From: Lanius collurio
Taxonomy: Eukaryota > Chordata > Aves > Passeriformes > Laniidae
Direction: 5' to 3'
Assembly (NCBI GenBank): GCA_020086605.1
Contig: JACBWW010000052.1
Location: forward strand, 1,049,456-1,113,455
DNA: 64,000 nucleotides
Shown here piece after piece: positions 22,608-35,700 of this stretch (position 1 is the first letter of the stretch; each line of letters starts with the position of its first letter). The position numbers and the translations under genes were made by a program. The notes under the pieces were generated by a model. The model saw only the letters and a program-made list of their open reading frames with translations, searched no databases and was not told the DNA's origin.

Positions 22608-23875
22608 TGCAGTGGGTTGAACCTGAGTTAATGGACAGATTTTTAGACCAATGACGCTTCTTACAATTTACACATTTAAACCATGCGGAAAGGCAGGAGT
22701 TTCCTCTTGTTCCAGCTCGCCTGAGGGAGGTGGAGTGGCCTTGGAGTCTCTGGGCCCCTCCAGGTAGGGCTGAGGCACCGGCCCCCTTCCCCTCTCCCTG
22801 ATGCTGCGGAACAGACCCTGGGTCGCTGCGGGGGAGGGGGTGGCACTATCCCAGAGCCCAGGCAGCTAAACCCAGCCATGGACTTACAGCTAAAACACAG
22901 CTAAAATCTATCCAGCGGGTCCCTCTCCTGTCCATGTGGAGGCAGCGGTAGCCAGCAGAGCCTTTTGTCTGCAGTCAGCACACTTTACGCTGAACTGAAA
23001 AAAAGCCACCATGCAGCCAGCAGCACAAAAGAGAGCGAGGCTTTCTTCACCATAAAACCTGAACAAGAACATTCTTCCACATAGAGGTTTCAGAGTCAGA
23101 GAGAGAGTGAGCCATGTGAGATGGAGCTAGAAATGGCAATGGAGAAAAGGGGCGGTGCCGCATTTTTCGCGTGTAGTTTAAAAATGCTTTTGGCATTCGG
23201 TGGGTAAGAAACTGTAATATCTCAAACTGTTTGTCTCTTTAATCCATTTGAAGTATATTAGGGAATGGAGGACTCGTGTGGCCCATGAAAATTGTGAAGA
23301 GTGACTAGGCCAGGCTATACAGAAGCAGTGAAAGGTATTTTAGAGACTTGTAGTGAAGAAAGCCTTTGTGTTCAGGCCAAAATAACTCATCCTTAAAAAG
23401 ATTAATAAATCCATGTGATGGCCCACATTTGGCAGTGTGAAAGAACTGTGATATTTTTCATGAGAGAGATGTTTTATACCACAGCAGATTGTTCTCTTTC
23501 TGGGCGGGTCTGTTGGTGGCAGTTTAAGGAACCACGCAAAACAAAAAGAAACCTTTTTTTTCTTAAGCATAAGAAAGAGACTTTTCAAGCACTGTAACAC
23601 TGACTAAAATCCCATGTGGTATTATATTTTGTGCTAGCTGAGAAAAAGAGAAGAGTGATGGAAACAGGGGGTGAGGGGGGTTGTTTTAATTTCTTGTTAT
23701 GTCTTTTCACTTTTAATTCTGTTAGTAATAAAACTCTTTCCTTGTACTGCAACTGTTTAAGTTGAACCTGTTTTGCCTCGCAGCTCTCTAGTTTTCCTCA
23801 ATATTTTCTTATTTTTCCCCTTATGAAAATAACTGATTTCATGTGCTTGGCACCTAGCTGTGTCAAGCCATGACA
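22608..23875 (+). mobile_element. Solo LTR, 1.27 kb, with 5-bp duplication GTGAC
   Basis: The element runs from TGCAGTGGGTTGAACC to GTGTCAAGCCATGACA. GTGAC occurs on both sides (22603-22607 and 23876-23880). AATAAA at 23727-23732 sits about 145 bp from the right end, the position expected for an LTR polyadenylation signal. The U3 is GC-rich near 22700-22870 with G-runs. A 5-bp duplication and the large LTR size fit an ERVL-like or ERV1-like family better than ERVK. Family name not determined. Confidence 0.85.
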
Positions 23876-23880
23876 GTGAC

Positions 23881-26800
23881 ACAGCTGTGAATTCTTTTAT
23901 TTTTATCTAGTTGACTTATTTCCACACGTGTCATGTGTTGATGGGAGGTGAATGCTCAGTAAATTAAAGTAGAAAAGGATTGTGAGTGGGTCCATTGCTC
24001 ATGGGCTTATATTCACCACCTGATCTAAGAGATGTCAAGAGATCCAGAAGCTTCAGCCCTGAGATACTTACTCTCTAGAACTATTTATATAGGCCCTAAA
24101 TTCTAACTGGTTGGAAATTATATTTTTTTCTCAGATTTTCTAGGAACCCTAAATTATAAATGCTACTTTGTGATCTCTCTGGAAGATCTCTGTGGAATAT
24201 TCTCAGACTGATGTATTGCAGGGAATTTAATGTCTGAACTTGAGACTGGCAGTTATCCAGAAAGGATTGTAATGACCTTCACACACTTATGAGCTTTATC
24301 CAGAAACTTATGTTGTCAAAATATTTATGTCAGCATGAGCAAATACGTGTTCATTATTGTTGTACACTTTTATCTAAAAATGTTCCTTTTACAGTAAAAA
24401 ATCATGAAAGGGTACTTAGGAAAGTCCAGTAAAAATCCCATTCAGAGGCATTCATATACTACAAATGATAATGTTTCATCAATGGTGATTGCTTCATACA
24501 AAAAACTATATTAAACATAATGGTCTGAATCCTCAGACCATAACATGTCTGAGCTCCAGTCAAGTTAATGCCTACAGAGAGCTTTATATGAGATGATGAT
24601 CCATCCCTTTTTACGCAGTTCAACAAAATGACTCCATTTTGGTACTTAAATTTCCCTTCAGTGAAAGAGCATAATGGGGCCCCATTTACCACAAAGCATT
24701 GCTTTTCAAGTCAAATGTTATGATTTCACGGAAAATTAAAATACTAAAATAAGATAATTGATTTTCTGGAATCAAGACTTCTCTTTTGTTTCCTTTTCCC
24801 TTTTAGAAAACTCCTTATATGTGGCTCTTTTGGCTTAGGATAAACAGTCATAGGGCAAATGAAGGGAAGCCTCAAAAGACAAGGCTTCATTGCTTTGTTC
24901 TGAGATATGGATTGAATGTCAAAGTAAGACTCTCAGTTTGTAAGGGAGTGAATTACAATCTCAGGAAAATAGATTAAATTTCTCTCTGTCCAGACATACA
25001 AAATTAAACTGAATTTAGCATTTGAAATTGTACAACAGCTGTTTATTAGCAGGAAAGCTGAATAAAAGATGCAGATTTATTTTACCTTATCTTTGATTCT
25101 CATGTTTTATAGTAATTTTGTTGCAATAGTGCACATTATTTTAATACTGTTGGAAATTCTGGCCCACTGAATTAGCTGCTAATACATTTACAATAAATGA
25201 AGAAGTGGCAAGAGTCTTCTTTGCCTTCCTGAACATAAACTACCTATCTCTTGTTTTAAGTTTTTTAATGCCCAAATCATTGGTATGCTGAGCTGTAGCC
25301 ATAAAGTTCTGCTCTTTATTGCTTGATTAAAATTGAATTTTGCTTAGCAGCTGTGTTCTGTAGCACCTTTGCTGCTTCGTTGTTTTAAAGCACAGGGCAT
25401 GCTTTCTTGTTTTAAAGCATGAAGAAACATGTGTAGAATCCTTTTTCTATTAAATTTCTTCACTTAATGGGTTTGGATTTTATTGTTTCTGGTTTGTTCA
25501 TTTTGACCTTTCCTAAATTTAACTTCTTTTAGAATTGAACTTTTAAAGAGCTGAAGGTTTCCTGTGCTAGATAATTGTATTGAAAATTGATCACAAGCTT
25601 TGCGGTAGAAGAACTGCAACTTATTGGAGTAAGAAACCAGCAATGATGGGTTGACTTCTGGGTCCATCTGTTGCTCTGTCTTCTTTCAAAGAGCAATGTA
25701 TGCCTGTTTTTTGAGCAAACAGGAACTTGACCATTGTTCTGGGGTCCTGCCCTGGGTGAGGTGTTGCTGAGCTTCTCCTCTCTTCACTTGTGTCCTCACT
25801 CTGAGCTCAAAAGATTTTTGTTATTACCCAGAGTATGTCTCCTCTTTATCTTAACCAATTAAAACTAATTTCTTTGAAATTTGGGTTACTGCAGGTGTTT
25901 GGAAGAAATGTATGGCAAAGACATTTTTTTTTCCTTGGTACATTTTTAATTACTATTTTTAGGAGAAGGACGGAATTGTATTTTGCAAGAAGATATGATC
26001 TATTCCTGTAAGAACTTCCATTTGGATTTTGAGATAATGCAATAGTGGTAGTATCTAAAAATTGAACAGAAGAAGAGGCAGAAGTGAGGGTGAGAGGGAT
26101 AGTAATTTATTAGTCCATTTCAGCCTATTTGCAACACATCTTAGGATATTGAAAAGGAATTTTGAATGAGCCAAAAGAAGGGGTTGTTACTGCACCTTGC
26201 AACACTTCGAACTAGGTTAGGAATTTCCACAACCACTGGCTGCTGGACAGGTTAAAACACACAGAAAAATTGTCATTGTATTAAAATATTGAAACAAAGT
26301 GATTTAGTGGATGTCATTGGTAAAAAATGCTTTAAAACGTATACTTATCAAATAACTGCTCCCCACAAGAATTGTAAAAAGCACAGGATAACTTTTACCC
26401 TCCTAAGATTCAGAGCACAATGTAAGTACTTTGTTAAATATGTTAAGTGGTTTGTTTAACTAGAAAAGCTATTGTGGGAACTGTGTAATTCAGACTCACA
26501 GGGAGTGTTCCTTTGATAAGGGCACTGGATAGCAGAGCTCATGTTTGATTATCTGAGTGATGTATAGATGCATTTTGATGAACACAGATTGTGCCTCTCC
26601 ATCTTCATACTGTTTCTGAGTATTCAGTAGTTGTAAATGCTTCTGAGATTTTTTTTTTGTAGTACACACTTTACAGGAGACATAAAACCTGTGTGATAAC
26701 ATAAAAACTCAGGTTTCTTTGCAAGTGCCTCATCCTTGTCTTTGGGACTGCTAAATATTGCTAACTTGCTTTTGCTAAATCATACTTGATGAAATAGCAG

Positions 26801-28316
26801 AGAATGAAAAAGAGAACAAAAACAGGGAAGAAGGAATCAAACAAATTCTTCAACCAAAATTATTTTGGACATTCTCTGTTTAACTAAAATTCTGTTGAAA
26901 ATACTGTCTTGCTAGACAGGACAATCTGTATTATGTTAATTCTTTATACAGTTCTTACTTATGTGAATTTCACATAAATATGAAGGAAAATACCTAAAAG
27001 CCTAAAATCAGAGTAAATGTTCTTTGAGACAAGTATGCAGCTATTCAGCTTGGGCTATAGGGGGCCTTTCTCCGCCTCATAAAAAATTTATTTTTATTTA
27101 GACACTAAGAGCAGAGCAGATGCTTCGACTTCTTCAGGAAAACAAGTGAAATTACCTGGACTTCATGAGAAAATGCAAGTACATGGAATAAGAAATACCA
27201 TTGAAATTATTAAGGTTGATGAAATTACAAGAATCAGCATCTAATAGCAGAATAATTTAGATGAATTTAACAATTAGGAATCTCTCTGGTTCTCTGACTC
27301 TGGGACACATTAACTTTATAAATACATGAAGAATTCATGCATTGCAGAGCCATAAGAAAATGAAATATAAGTTTCTTTCAACAGTAGTCTGCCCTTAAAA
27401 AATGATTTTAAAAATAAGGAACATTTTTGATATATAGCATTATAGGTGGTACATTAGAATAACACCAATGCACTGTACATTAAATAACTTATTACTCAGG
27501 AAATGCTGGAATCAAAGTAGAGGTTGTCTTCATTTTTCTCCATTTTGCTTTCTAATCCCATTCTAATTTTGTCATTTTCCCTGTTGTCTGTAGCACAGGG
27601 TTTATGCAGAATTCACGATGCTGCCCTAATGAGCATGGCTTTGTAACATTTGGCTCAACAACCTCTACCTCCACAGAGGCCAAACTGATTTTCCTCATGG
27701 ATTTTTCTTTGGGACTTACCATATTCACAGATGAATGGTTCATAAGCAGTAATGTCAGTGTTCTGACACCACTATGATAAAAGGCTTTTTTAATCTTTTC
27801 TAAACAGATGGGGACTGATAGGCAGAGATTTTATTGTCTAAAGAACTATTGCTTTTATGCTGCGTAACTTGGAGCATTTGAGATTTTTCCTGTCTGTCTA
27901 GAACGCTGGATAGGATTCACATATTTCTGTATGGTTCACATTGACTTAATGTGCAGCCATCAGTTTACAGCAACTCTGAAACTTATGTTGCAGATGTCTT
28001 AAGTCAAACACTCAGCAGATAAGGAACGTATAATCAGATTGAGCTTAACCAGCAGTGCTCAGTATGTGTTTGCTGCTTCCTCCCATGAATGTACTTGGAC
28101 ACCTTGTTTCATTCCATGTTTCATCCCTAGACCTGGTCCCTTCTGTATGTTCAGGTTATTTTCATGGTACTCAGTGAAAAAATTTCCCCAAATATACAGT
28201 TTTAATGTATAAAAGAGGCTGAATTAAGTTTACAAATAGAGTCATGATTCTGGCTTCTCTAACATGTGAATAATTTTATTTTACCTGTTTTAGAATATTC
28301 TTTAAATACAAATCCT
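23881..28316. other. AT-rich single-copy DNA, 4.4 kb
   Basis: This is the longest repeat-poor stretch of the window. I see only short AT-driven open frames. It could be intronic, but I find no exon to support that. Confidence 0.5.
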
Positions 28317-28405
28317 GTGCATGCATGCATGCATATGTGGAATTTCTTCAGTTTTGCCTTCTGCTTTTTGTTATTTTATTTTGTTTTGTTTTGTTTTGTT
28401 TTCTT
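28317..28405 (+). repeat. Simple repeats: (ATGC)n then (TTTTG)n
   Basis: A short GCATGCATGCATGCAT run lies at about 28319-28334. About four TTTTG units follow at about 28379-28400. Confidence 0.85.
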
Positions 28406-28744
28406 TTAAAAATAAACTTAATTATGGTAACATTCATGTGAATCATCAGCACTGTTGAATTTTTTGATTCCCCATATAAAGTTCTGTCACCTGAGATAAC
28501 ACAGTAGCTGATAAAGTTGGTTGTAATCCTCTGGTCCTTCATGAGAGGATGAAACTTTTGGAAAATAAAGTAAGAAAAGAAAAAAGTAAGATACTTCATT
28601 CTGGTCCTGATTGTGGCAAGTGCATTCTTTTCAATAAGGAAATTACAATATATTTTCCTTGGTCTTATTCGCTAAATGACTTAAATTTTTCACAAAATAC
28701 AGTAAGAACTAATATCTAGAGCACCACTTCTCTAGGCGAAAAAC

Positions 28745-29395
28745 TGGGGCTATCCTGTAATCATATCATCAATAGTGTCACCAGCAGGACCAGGGCAGTG
28801 TTTGTCCCCCTCTACTGGGTAGTGGTGAGGCCACACTTCAATTACTCTAATTACTGTACTCCAGTTACTCTACTCCAAGTCCTGTGTTCAGCTTTGGGCC
28901 CTCAGTGCAAGAAAGACATTGATGCGCTGAGCATGTCCAGAGAAGGGAATGGAGCTGGGGAAGGGTCTGGACCACAAGTCTGATGGGGAGCAGCTGAGGG
29001 AGCTGGAGGTGTTTATCCTGGAGAAAAGGAGGCTCAGGAGGGATCACGTCACTCTACAATTTCCTGAAAGGAGGGTGGAGCCAGGTGGGGTCAGGGCCTT
29101 TTCCCAGGTAACAAGTGACAGGACAAGAGGAAATGACCTCAGGTTGTGCCAGGGGTGGTTTACATAGGATATCAGGAAGCATTTCTCCACCAAAAGGTTT
29201 TTCAAGCACTGGAACAGGCTGCATAGGGAAATGATGTAATTGCCATTCCTAGAAATGTTCAAAAAATGTGTGTATATGGCACTTAGGGACACGGTTTACT
29301 GGTGAACATGGCAATGCTGGGTTAATGGTTGGACTAGATGATCTTGGAGGTCTTTTCCAACCTGAATGATTCTATGGTTCTGTGATTCTAATAGA
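28745..29395 (+). mobile_element. CR1 LINE, 5'-truncated, with 3' end
   Basis: It follows the same order as the 6190 copy: GTGGTGAGGCCACACTTCAA, GGGAGCAGCTGAGGGAGCTG, TGACAGGACAAGAGGAAATG, CATTTCTCCACCAAAAGG and the tail ATGATTCTATGGTTCTGTG. ORF2 is broken into short frames (28798-28983 and 28949-29167 hold readable parts). A local duplication of the ACTCCA-type motif near 28850-28880 disturbs one frame. Confidence 0.87.
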
Positions 29396-31686
29396 GATGA
29401 GTCATATAGAAAGTCTTGACATTTTAATGAAGTTGTGAATGATGGAAAGATGGACCTAGTATTGAAAAATATTGGTCTGCTTTAATAATGAGAATTATTT
29501 TTACTTCCATTGGATGGCTGTAGTAATTTTTAATTAGATAAAATAGACTGTCAAGCTTATATACAACTATGTGGGTCTCTTCCATTAACAAATGCTATCA
29601 ATACAGAAAATAATTGAGCCAGCTCATTCTTTCTACCACAAGATTAACTCAGCTATTCTCTATGATAAGCTAAGATGGCTCTGGGTCATGAGATTTGAAT
29701 TCTCCTAGAGCATCTGTATGGAGAATAACAGTAATGCAGCATTCAGTAATTGTCCCAAGATTTTTAACAATGAAAGCAAACTTTAGACAGTAGCATGTAA
29801 AACTTTAATGGGAAGTTTATTCTAGGAGAAAACTGAGAAATATTCAAACCATATTGTTTTCTTTTGGCCAGCAAACTTGATTTTGCTGTCAGTGTCTTAA
29901 AAATGGATGATTCTTCCTAAACTTCTTCAAAAATTTTATATGGAAAATGGCAAAGCTTAAGAAGGTATGTTAACAGCAGATTGCTCTGAAGTGAATACAC
30001 ACAACAATTTGTTTAAAGAAGTGTCAGTCTAGGCAGCTGAGTTTTAGAAAAAGACATAAATTTACTAATAAAATTTCCAGGTGAAAACGTTTTCAAAACC
30101 AGTAAAACAATAACAAAAGCCACATCTTGTTTTCATAGTAACAGTAGGATCCAGAATATTATATTCTTCAATTGCTTATCTTTCCCAAATTTCAAACTGA
30201 TAGTATATTGCTGATGAGAGGCGATAATTTGATATCTTAAAAATATATTTATTGGCTGTAGCAGGTCAGTTGTGGCATAGAAATTTTGTCTATATAGCAA
30301 TAATAATGCACTCTCATCTGCTTTTCAACAGGGGCATGCACTGGACATTCTATCAACACTGGCATTTTAAAAGCTTATAATATTGCTTCACTAAACTTGC
30401 CCCATTCAAGTCACCAAATAAGAAGCTACAAAAATATAATAATAATAATAAAAAAAATTATTCACCTTACTGTCATCAGAGGAAGTCAATTAACAGTTGG
30501 ACCAAAGGAGTTTTGTATTGAAGTAATTAAATTTGAGGTTGTGTGACATGGCTGTCATTTCAGCAAGATCCTCCTACACTTCCCTGTGACTGATTTATTC
30601 AGACAGTAGAAGCTGAATGAGCGTAGGCTTTCTGTTATATTAAATTATTTTCTCTCTGAACAAGTCTCAGATGATTTTACAGTGCTTTCTCTGCAAAAGA
30701 TCATATTTTCAATATTTCCATTAGAAATTTCAATTGAAATTACTTTAAACACATAAAAATACTGAGTGGCACAAGTTTTTCTAGTATTCTTTACTCTCTT
30801 CTGAAAAGTTTAGTAGCTAAAGCATCAGCTCTTGAGGAAAGCAAACAATTAAAAAAAAAAAAAGAGAAATTATTTTACTAGGTTTCTGTTCCATCAGACT
30901 TTTATTGCAAACAATACTGTTTTTTTGAACCTTGCAGGAGAGTGTTATGGAGAGGGGAAAAGAAAAGATTGTGGTGCTTATCACAGCTTCTCCAAACCAA
31001 TCTCTAACACATTAAAAGAAGTAGAATATTAACACCTTAAAAAATATTACACAATTACATTGTTCATTGAACATCCTACTAGTGACCCTTTGATAAATAT
31101 ATTGGGCATTTTTAGGTGATGATGACTAGGCTCCATGCTCTTTCCTGTGAAAGGCAAGTTGAGCTCTCAGGTGCCTCAGTTCCCAGCCATTTCTTTTCTG
31201 TAAGCAAGATGAAATTTCCAATGAAACAGTCATTGATCTTTCTCATCCACTTACATATCTCTGGGAAATCAAAACTGCCAACTCCAGCTGTTCATGGATG
31301 CACAATGCAGTCAAAGCCCCAAGAAGTTTCTCCCTGAGTGCACAGCATATGCCTACAAATTCTTGTTGTTTGAAACAAGGGGCAATAGCACAGAACTGCT
31401 GGAAGGACAAATTTGTAGCAAAGATAACAGTGGCTTCAAGAAATGAACATCCATTTGAAAACAAGAAGAAAAAGGTATAGGAGTTTTTGACCATTTTAAG
31501 CCAGTTTCTCCTTTCAGGTTCATTAGTATGAAACCATAGTGACTTCACTGGAATTAGTAAAAAAGTACATTTCTCTCCAAAGATAATGAACATAGAAATC
31601 ACAGATGATGGGTGTAGTAAATACCTCAAGATGTCATGATGACCATTACCCACACAAAATTGGGATCTGTTGCATCAAATCAGGGG

Positions 31687-31687
<1 letters not shown>
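29396..31687. other. AT-rich single-copy DNA, 2.3 kb
   Basis: A 136-codon minus-strand frame (31243-31653) lies at its right end. It has no recognised motif and I treat it as a chance frame. A short A-run is at 30850-30862. No transposon end was seen. Confidence 0.5.

Positions 31688-31718
<31 letters not shown>
31688..31718 (+). repeat. Poly(T) run, 31 bases
   Basis: This is an uninterrupted T-run. On the minus strand it is a poly(A), but the sequence next to it is not a recognised retrocopy. Confidence 0.95.
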
Positions 31719-31721
<3 letters not shown>

Positions 31722-32149
31722 TTGCAAGGCTTGGAATTGAATATATTTCCTTGGCATTTATTTCCAGTTGTTCTGTGCCTTGTTGAGCCTAGTCTCGATT
31801 TCCCTGCCTCCATTTCAGCTGCCTATTCGCTGTTCTTCCCACAAATGACAAGAAAAAGGGTTTTTTCCTCTTCTTCTTTATAACTAAACAATCAACATTT
31901 GCAGATCAGTGTCTCTTGCCTCAATATTTTTGATGCGCTGTCATCAGTCAGATTTTCCAGACCTCTGCTGTTTCTCAGTACTCATCTTTGGGCTCTCAAC
32001 TGTTGATTCATATCTTCCTAAAAAGCAACATCTAAACCCAGACTTCTTCAAGAAATAGCAGATAAAAAGAAGTTTACCAAAGCAGGGAAAGCTCAGGAGG
32101 AGCTGAGGGAGATGCCAGAACCCTGAAGCTCCTGAGACAGTGTCTGACA
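31719..32149. other. Single-copy DNA
   Basis: No element is recognised between the T-run and the CR1 remnant. Confidence 0.45.
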
Positions 32150-32300
32150 AGACCTGGATGGTCACAGAAATGTAGTGGAATGACTTGCACAACTGGAATG
32201 CTGCACTGGATGGTTTTAAAACCTTCAGAAGGGATAAAGGTATTTGCCAACCGAAATCAATCTGTGATTCTGTAGTTCTACGATTCTATCTATCCTTCAA
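32150..32300 (+). mobile_element. CR1 LINE 3' remnant
   Basis: The end of the stretch reads CTGTGATTCTGTAGTTCTAC, the degenerate octamer tail of CR1, after a CACTGGATGGTTTTAAAACC block. The left boundary is uncertain. Confidence 0.55.
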
Positions 32301-32679
32301 AGTATCCTGAATTGCATTCCCCACTTTTCAGGCTGGAGCTCCAACTGAAACAATTTATTATCCTGAGCTCCACTATAGATGCATTACTATATCTTGGAGT
32401 AGTTTGTAAATTTAGTAAGCTTATTGTCTACTTTTCATTCAGAAATGAAAATCTGAATCTTACCAGAAAATGAATAGATCATTGTGAAATCCTATTCTTC
32501 TCCTTAACCCTCTATTTTAAAATGAAAATAAGCATATTTCTAAATAGTTCCAATAAGCAATTTACAATTATTTGATCAAAGTAGTATTTGATAGAAAATT
32601 TGTTTTTTCCATATTATGTAGCTGCCTACAAATATTTTTGTACTGAGTCAAATTTCTCTTGCCAGGTAGATCATCAGGT

Positions 32680-32758
32680 GTCTCGGCCCATAGAAGCGTG
32701 GTTGGAACCAGGTGATCTTAAAGGTCCCTTCCAACCCAAACCATTCTATGATTCTCTA
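32680..32758 (+). mobile_element. CR1 LINE 3' remnant, very short
   Basis: Only the last 80 bases of a CR1 remain: GGTTGGAACCAGGTGATCTT, AAGGTCCCTTCCAACCC, then CATTCTATGATTCT. Confidence 0.8.
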
Positions 32759-35700
32759 AGTAAGCTTACTGGTGTGAATCATAAAGCCCAGCGAGGTCCC
32801 TAATGACAAATACATTTTCATATTTTACACATGTTTTGTATGTTTAAAATAACACTTTGCCTTCATGTATTACTTTCACTACTGCTTCAGCCACCTCATA
32901 AAACAATATAATCATGTCTCTGTAGATGAGAAAGCTGAAGGACCCAAGAGATTTGTCTCAGTTCATAGTGAAACAAGGATATTGCCTCTGTTTCCTGAAA
33001 TGAAGTTTAACCAGTATCTGTGCGTAATGAACATAGTAAGAATTTCTGAGTATGCTTTTCCACAATACTGTAATTTCTATTGACAAAAAAGATTAATAGT
33101 TTAATTAACTTACCATTCAGAATTTTCTTATACTTTCTTTAGAATTAAAAAAAAAAAAAAAAAAAGCAAAACAAAACACTTCCCAGAGACTCCTTCTACT
33201 CTTTTTTCCCTTTTGTTTTTTTTGAATAAAATATTGTTAGCAAGCAGTTTTAAGTGGCCTCAGGAGCCCCAAATATCTTGGCTAGTTTTTGGTGCTTCTC
33301 TGATTCGTATAATATGGACATACACTTTTATATTTTACATGTTCATCTCTAACTATACCATATGATCATTAAAGCAAGCCATATACGATCAGGACCCTGT
33401 TATCTCCATCTTCTCTTTTTGCTTTAGCTGTAGATATTGATCTATGCTCTACTTTTGTACGTTCTATATGAATATTTTGATGAGCCATGTAACTGTAGTT
33501 ATGTCAGTATTGCACTTCCTTATGTGTTTATGCTCTGAAAAATTTGCATGTTAATATGCCAGTGAGGTTATTGGGACTGAAAAAATAAAGTGAAGAAAAT
33601 ACTCGGTAGCATGATATGTTGCACTGGCTGGACTGCATATAGTTTCTTTGGCACAGAGTAGCACTGGCCAAAACAAGGGAGTTTTCCTATTATCCTAAAT
33701 AGAAAGCAAGTCAGAGTGGAGAGTATTTTTTTCCTCTCTCAGAAGGGGAAGCACAGCTTGCTTCTTACTTCCTTGTGTAACAGAACTGTTTCCCTGGAGG
33801 CCTGTGTTTACTGAAACATGATGCTAACATGGTACTTTTGTCCTCTGGGATTATGCATGAAACCAAAACACTACTCTTCAACTATGCCCTTGTGACCAGC
33901 ACACTGACATTTTTGTCTTTGGTTTTGCTTATATCAATCACAGTTCTCTGGGTGCCATTACAGTCTTTTTTCCCCTTGAAAACTAGACTGGAGAATGTTT
34001 CTTTCACATGTGTTTTGCAGTTGGTAACTGTAAAGTGAGGAGAGGAGAGAACACAGCTTTTGTTCAAAATGAAACTATCAAGCTGAAATAACTGAATGGA
34101 TGATCTCAGTTTCCAAACTAACAGATCTCTCTTGGCTTTATTTGTGCTGAAGACTTTCTAGTTACTGAGATAACACATTGTAGACACATCAATGGTTTGG
34201 CTGAAGGAGAAAGAAATTATATGATATGACTTACAAGTTGGGCATGTTTAATAGAACAAATGAATTGGTCTTTCTGCTGAAATTGCATGGATGAGATATA
34301 AACTCTGTATCCTGCTCTACTTCTCAGATTAAAGACAAATTTCATGAATTGTTTGTGCTGGAACTGAGGAAATTCTTACATCACCTAAATTAAAAAGCAT
34401 TTAGAAATTAATTTCTGATTATTACATAAATATTAACAAGATTTAATTTATCTTTTCTTCTGCCAACCAGAAGCAGGAGAGGGGAAAAAAAGCTGCTTGT
34501 AAAGTTGAATGTCCTTTGGTAGCCCTAGATAAAGAGATCTGACCCCACAACTGCAAAAATCTGAAGGACTAAAATTTACTACTGTGTTACATATAAACCG
34601 GGAGCTTTAAAGTAGCAATTTTAATGCTGGAAATTACACCTCAGAAGCTTATGGTGTAGCCCTCCTAATCTCTACCTGCACTCCAAGGCATTTAATTTAG
34701 GTCAGTTTTGTCTCAGTTTGTTTACAGAAGCAGAAAGAGAAGAGGAATGCTCTCACTGAAAAGACAGAAGAGGACCTGTCAGATTCTGGAAGACACTTTG
34801 AAAACTTAATTGATTTACTTTAAAATAATACCACTGGGGTTTTTACTCTGTCCCTTATATGCTCATAAATTCTCTACTCCCTATACAGAGCAAATGAATT
34901 CAGAACAGGATTCATTTTCTTTATTTAGCTACTGTAGTAAGTTCCAAGAGATTTTGGCACCACCTACCACTCTCTTTGAAGGCAGTTAAGAAAGCAGGTG
35001 CTTACCATTTCTCAAATCTTGGTGCTTTAGAATACAAAGCCCAAATTGACTAGTATTAATACAGGACAAAAAAAAAGGACATACTGTGGTTTTCTGTACT
35101 TCTTGCATCCTTTGTTGCTGACAATACTTCTGGTGTCCTGTACATGGAGGGAGGATTTGACTTTGTATATGAAAAGACTTTAAAGTACACTAACTGTTTT
35201 TTTTCCTGTTCAAATTGCATATTAGTTTTCTTTGGAGTGTTTCTCCTTGCTTATTTTTGCTGGTCCCTGGAGCTGGAATGTTTGGATTGCTAGCCAGACC
35301 TCTGGGCAAAGCTCACTGCTTTCCAAACAGGAATCTGCCTCAGCACACCCCAACTTTTTCCCAGTTCCTGCTTTCACATGAATAATAACTACTAGGCATT
35401 TGTGACTCCTTTCTGTTCCTCTGAAGCCTACTCAGTGCCAAGGTCCTTGATGTGCTGTTGCTGGAATAAGCCTGAGCTGCAGTGTATTGCAGTACTCTCC
35501 AGCTGGTGCCTGATAAGCCTGGCCCAACATCACTGTTGGCTGACTGTTGCCCAAGCTGTTTTCTGCCACCATGGAATATAAAACGTATCTGCTGTCCAGC
35601 ATAAATGGCTATAAAGGAGTCGAAATCTTGTCAAGAATTTGGGCAGATATGGTATTTTATGCTTAGTGTAGTGTTTTAATGGAACCCATAACTTCTTTCA

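Noticed and set aside
28317..28405. Short repeats considered as a CRISPR-like array
   Set aside because: They are plain microsatellites without spacers, and the genome is eukaryotic.
31243..31653. 136-codon minus-strand open frame
   Set aside because: It includes a Phe run and no motifs. Taken as a chance frame.
31681..31720. T31 run as the poly(A) end of a processed retrocopy
   Set aside because: No recognisable coding sequence or flanking duplication lies next to it.
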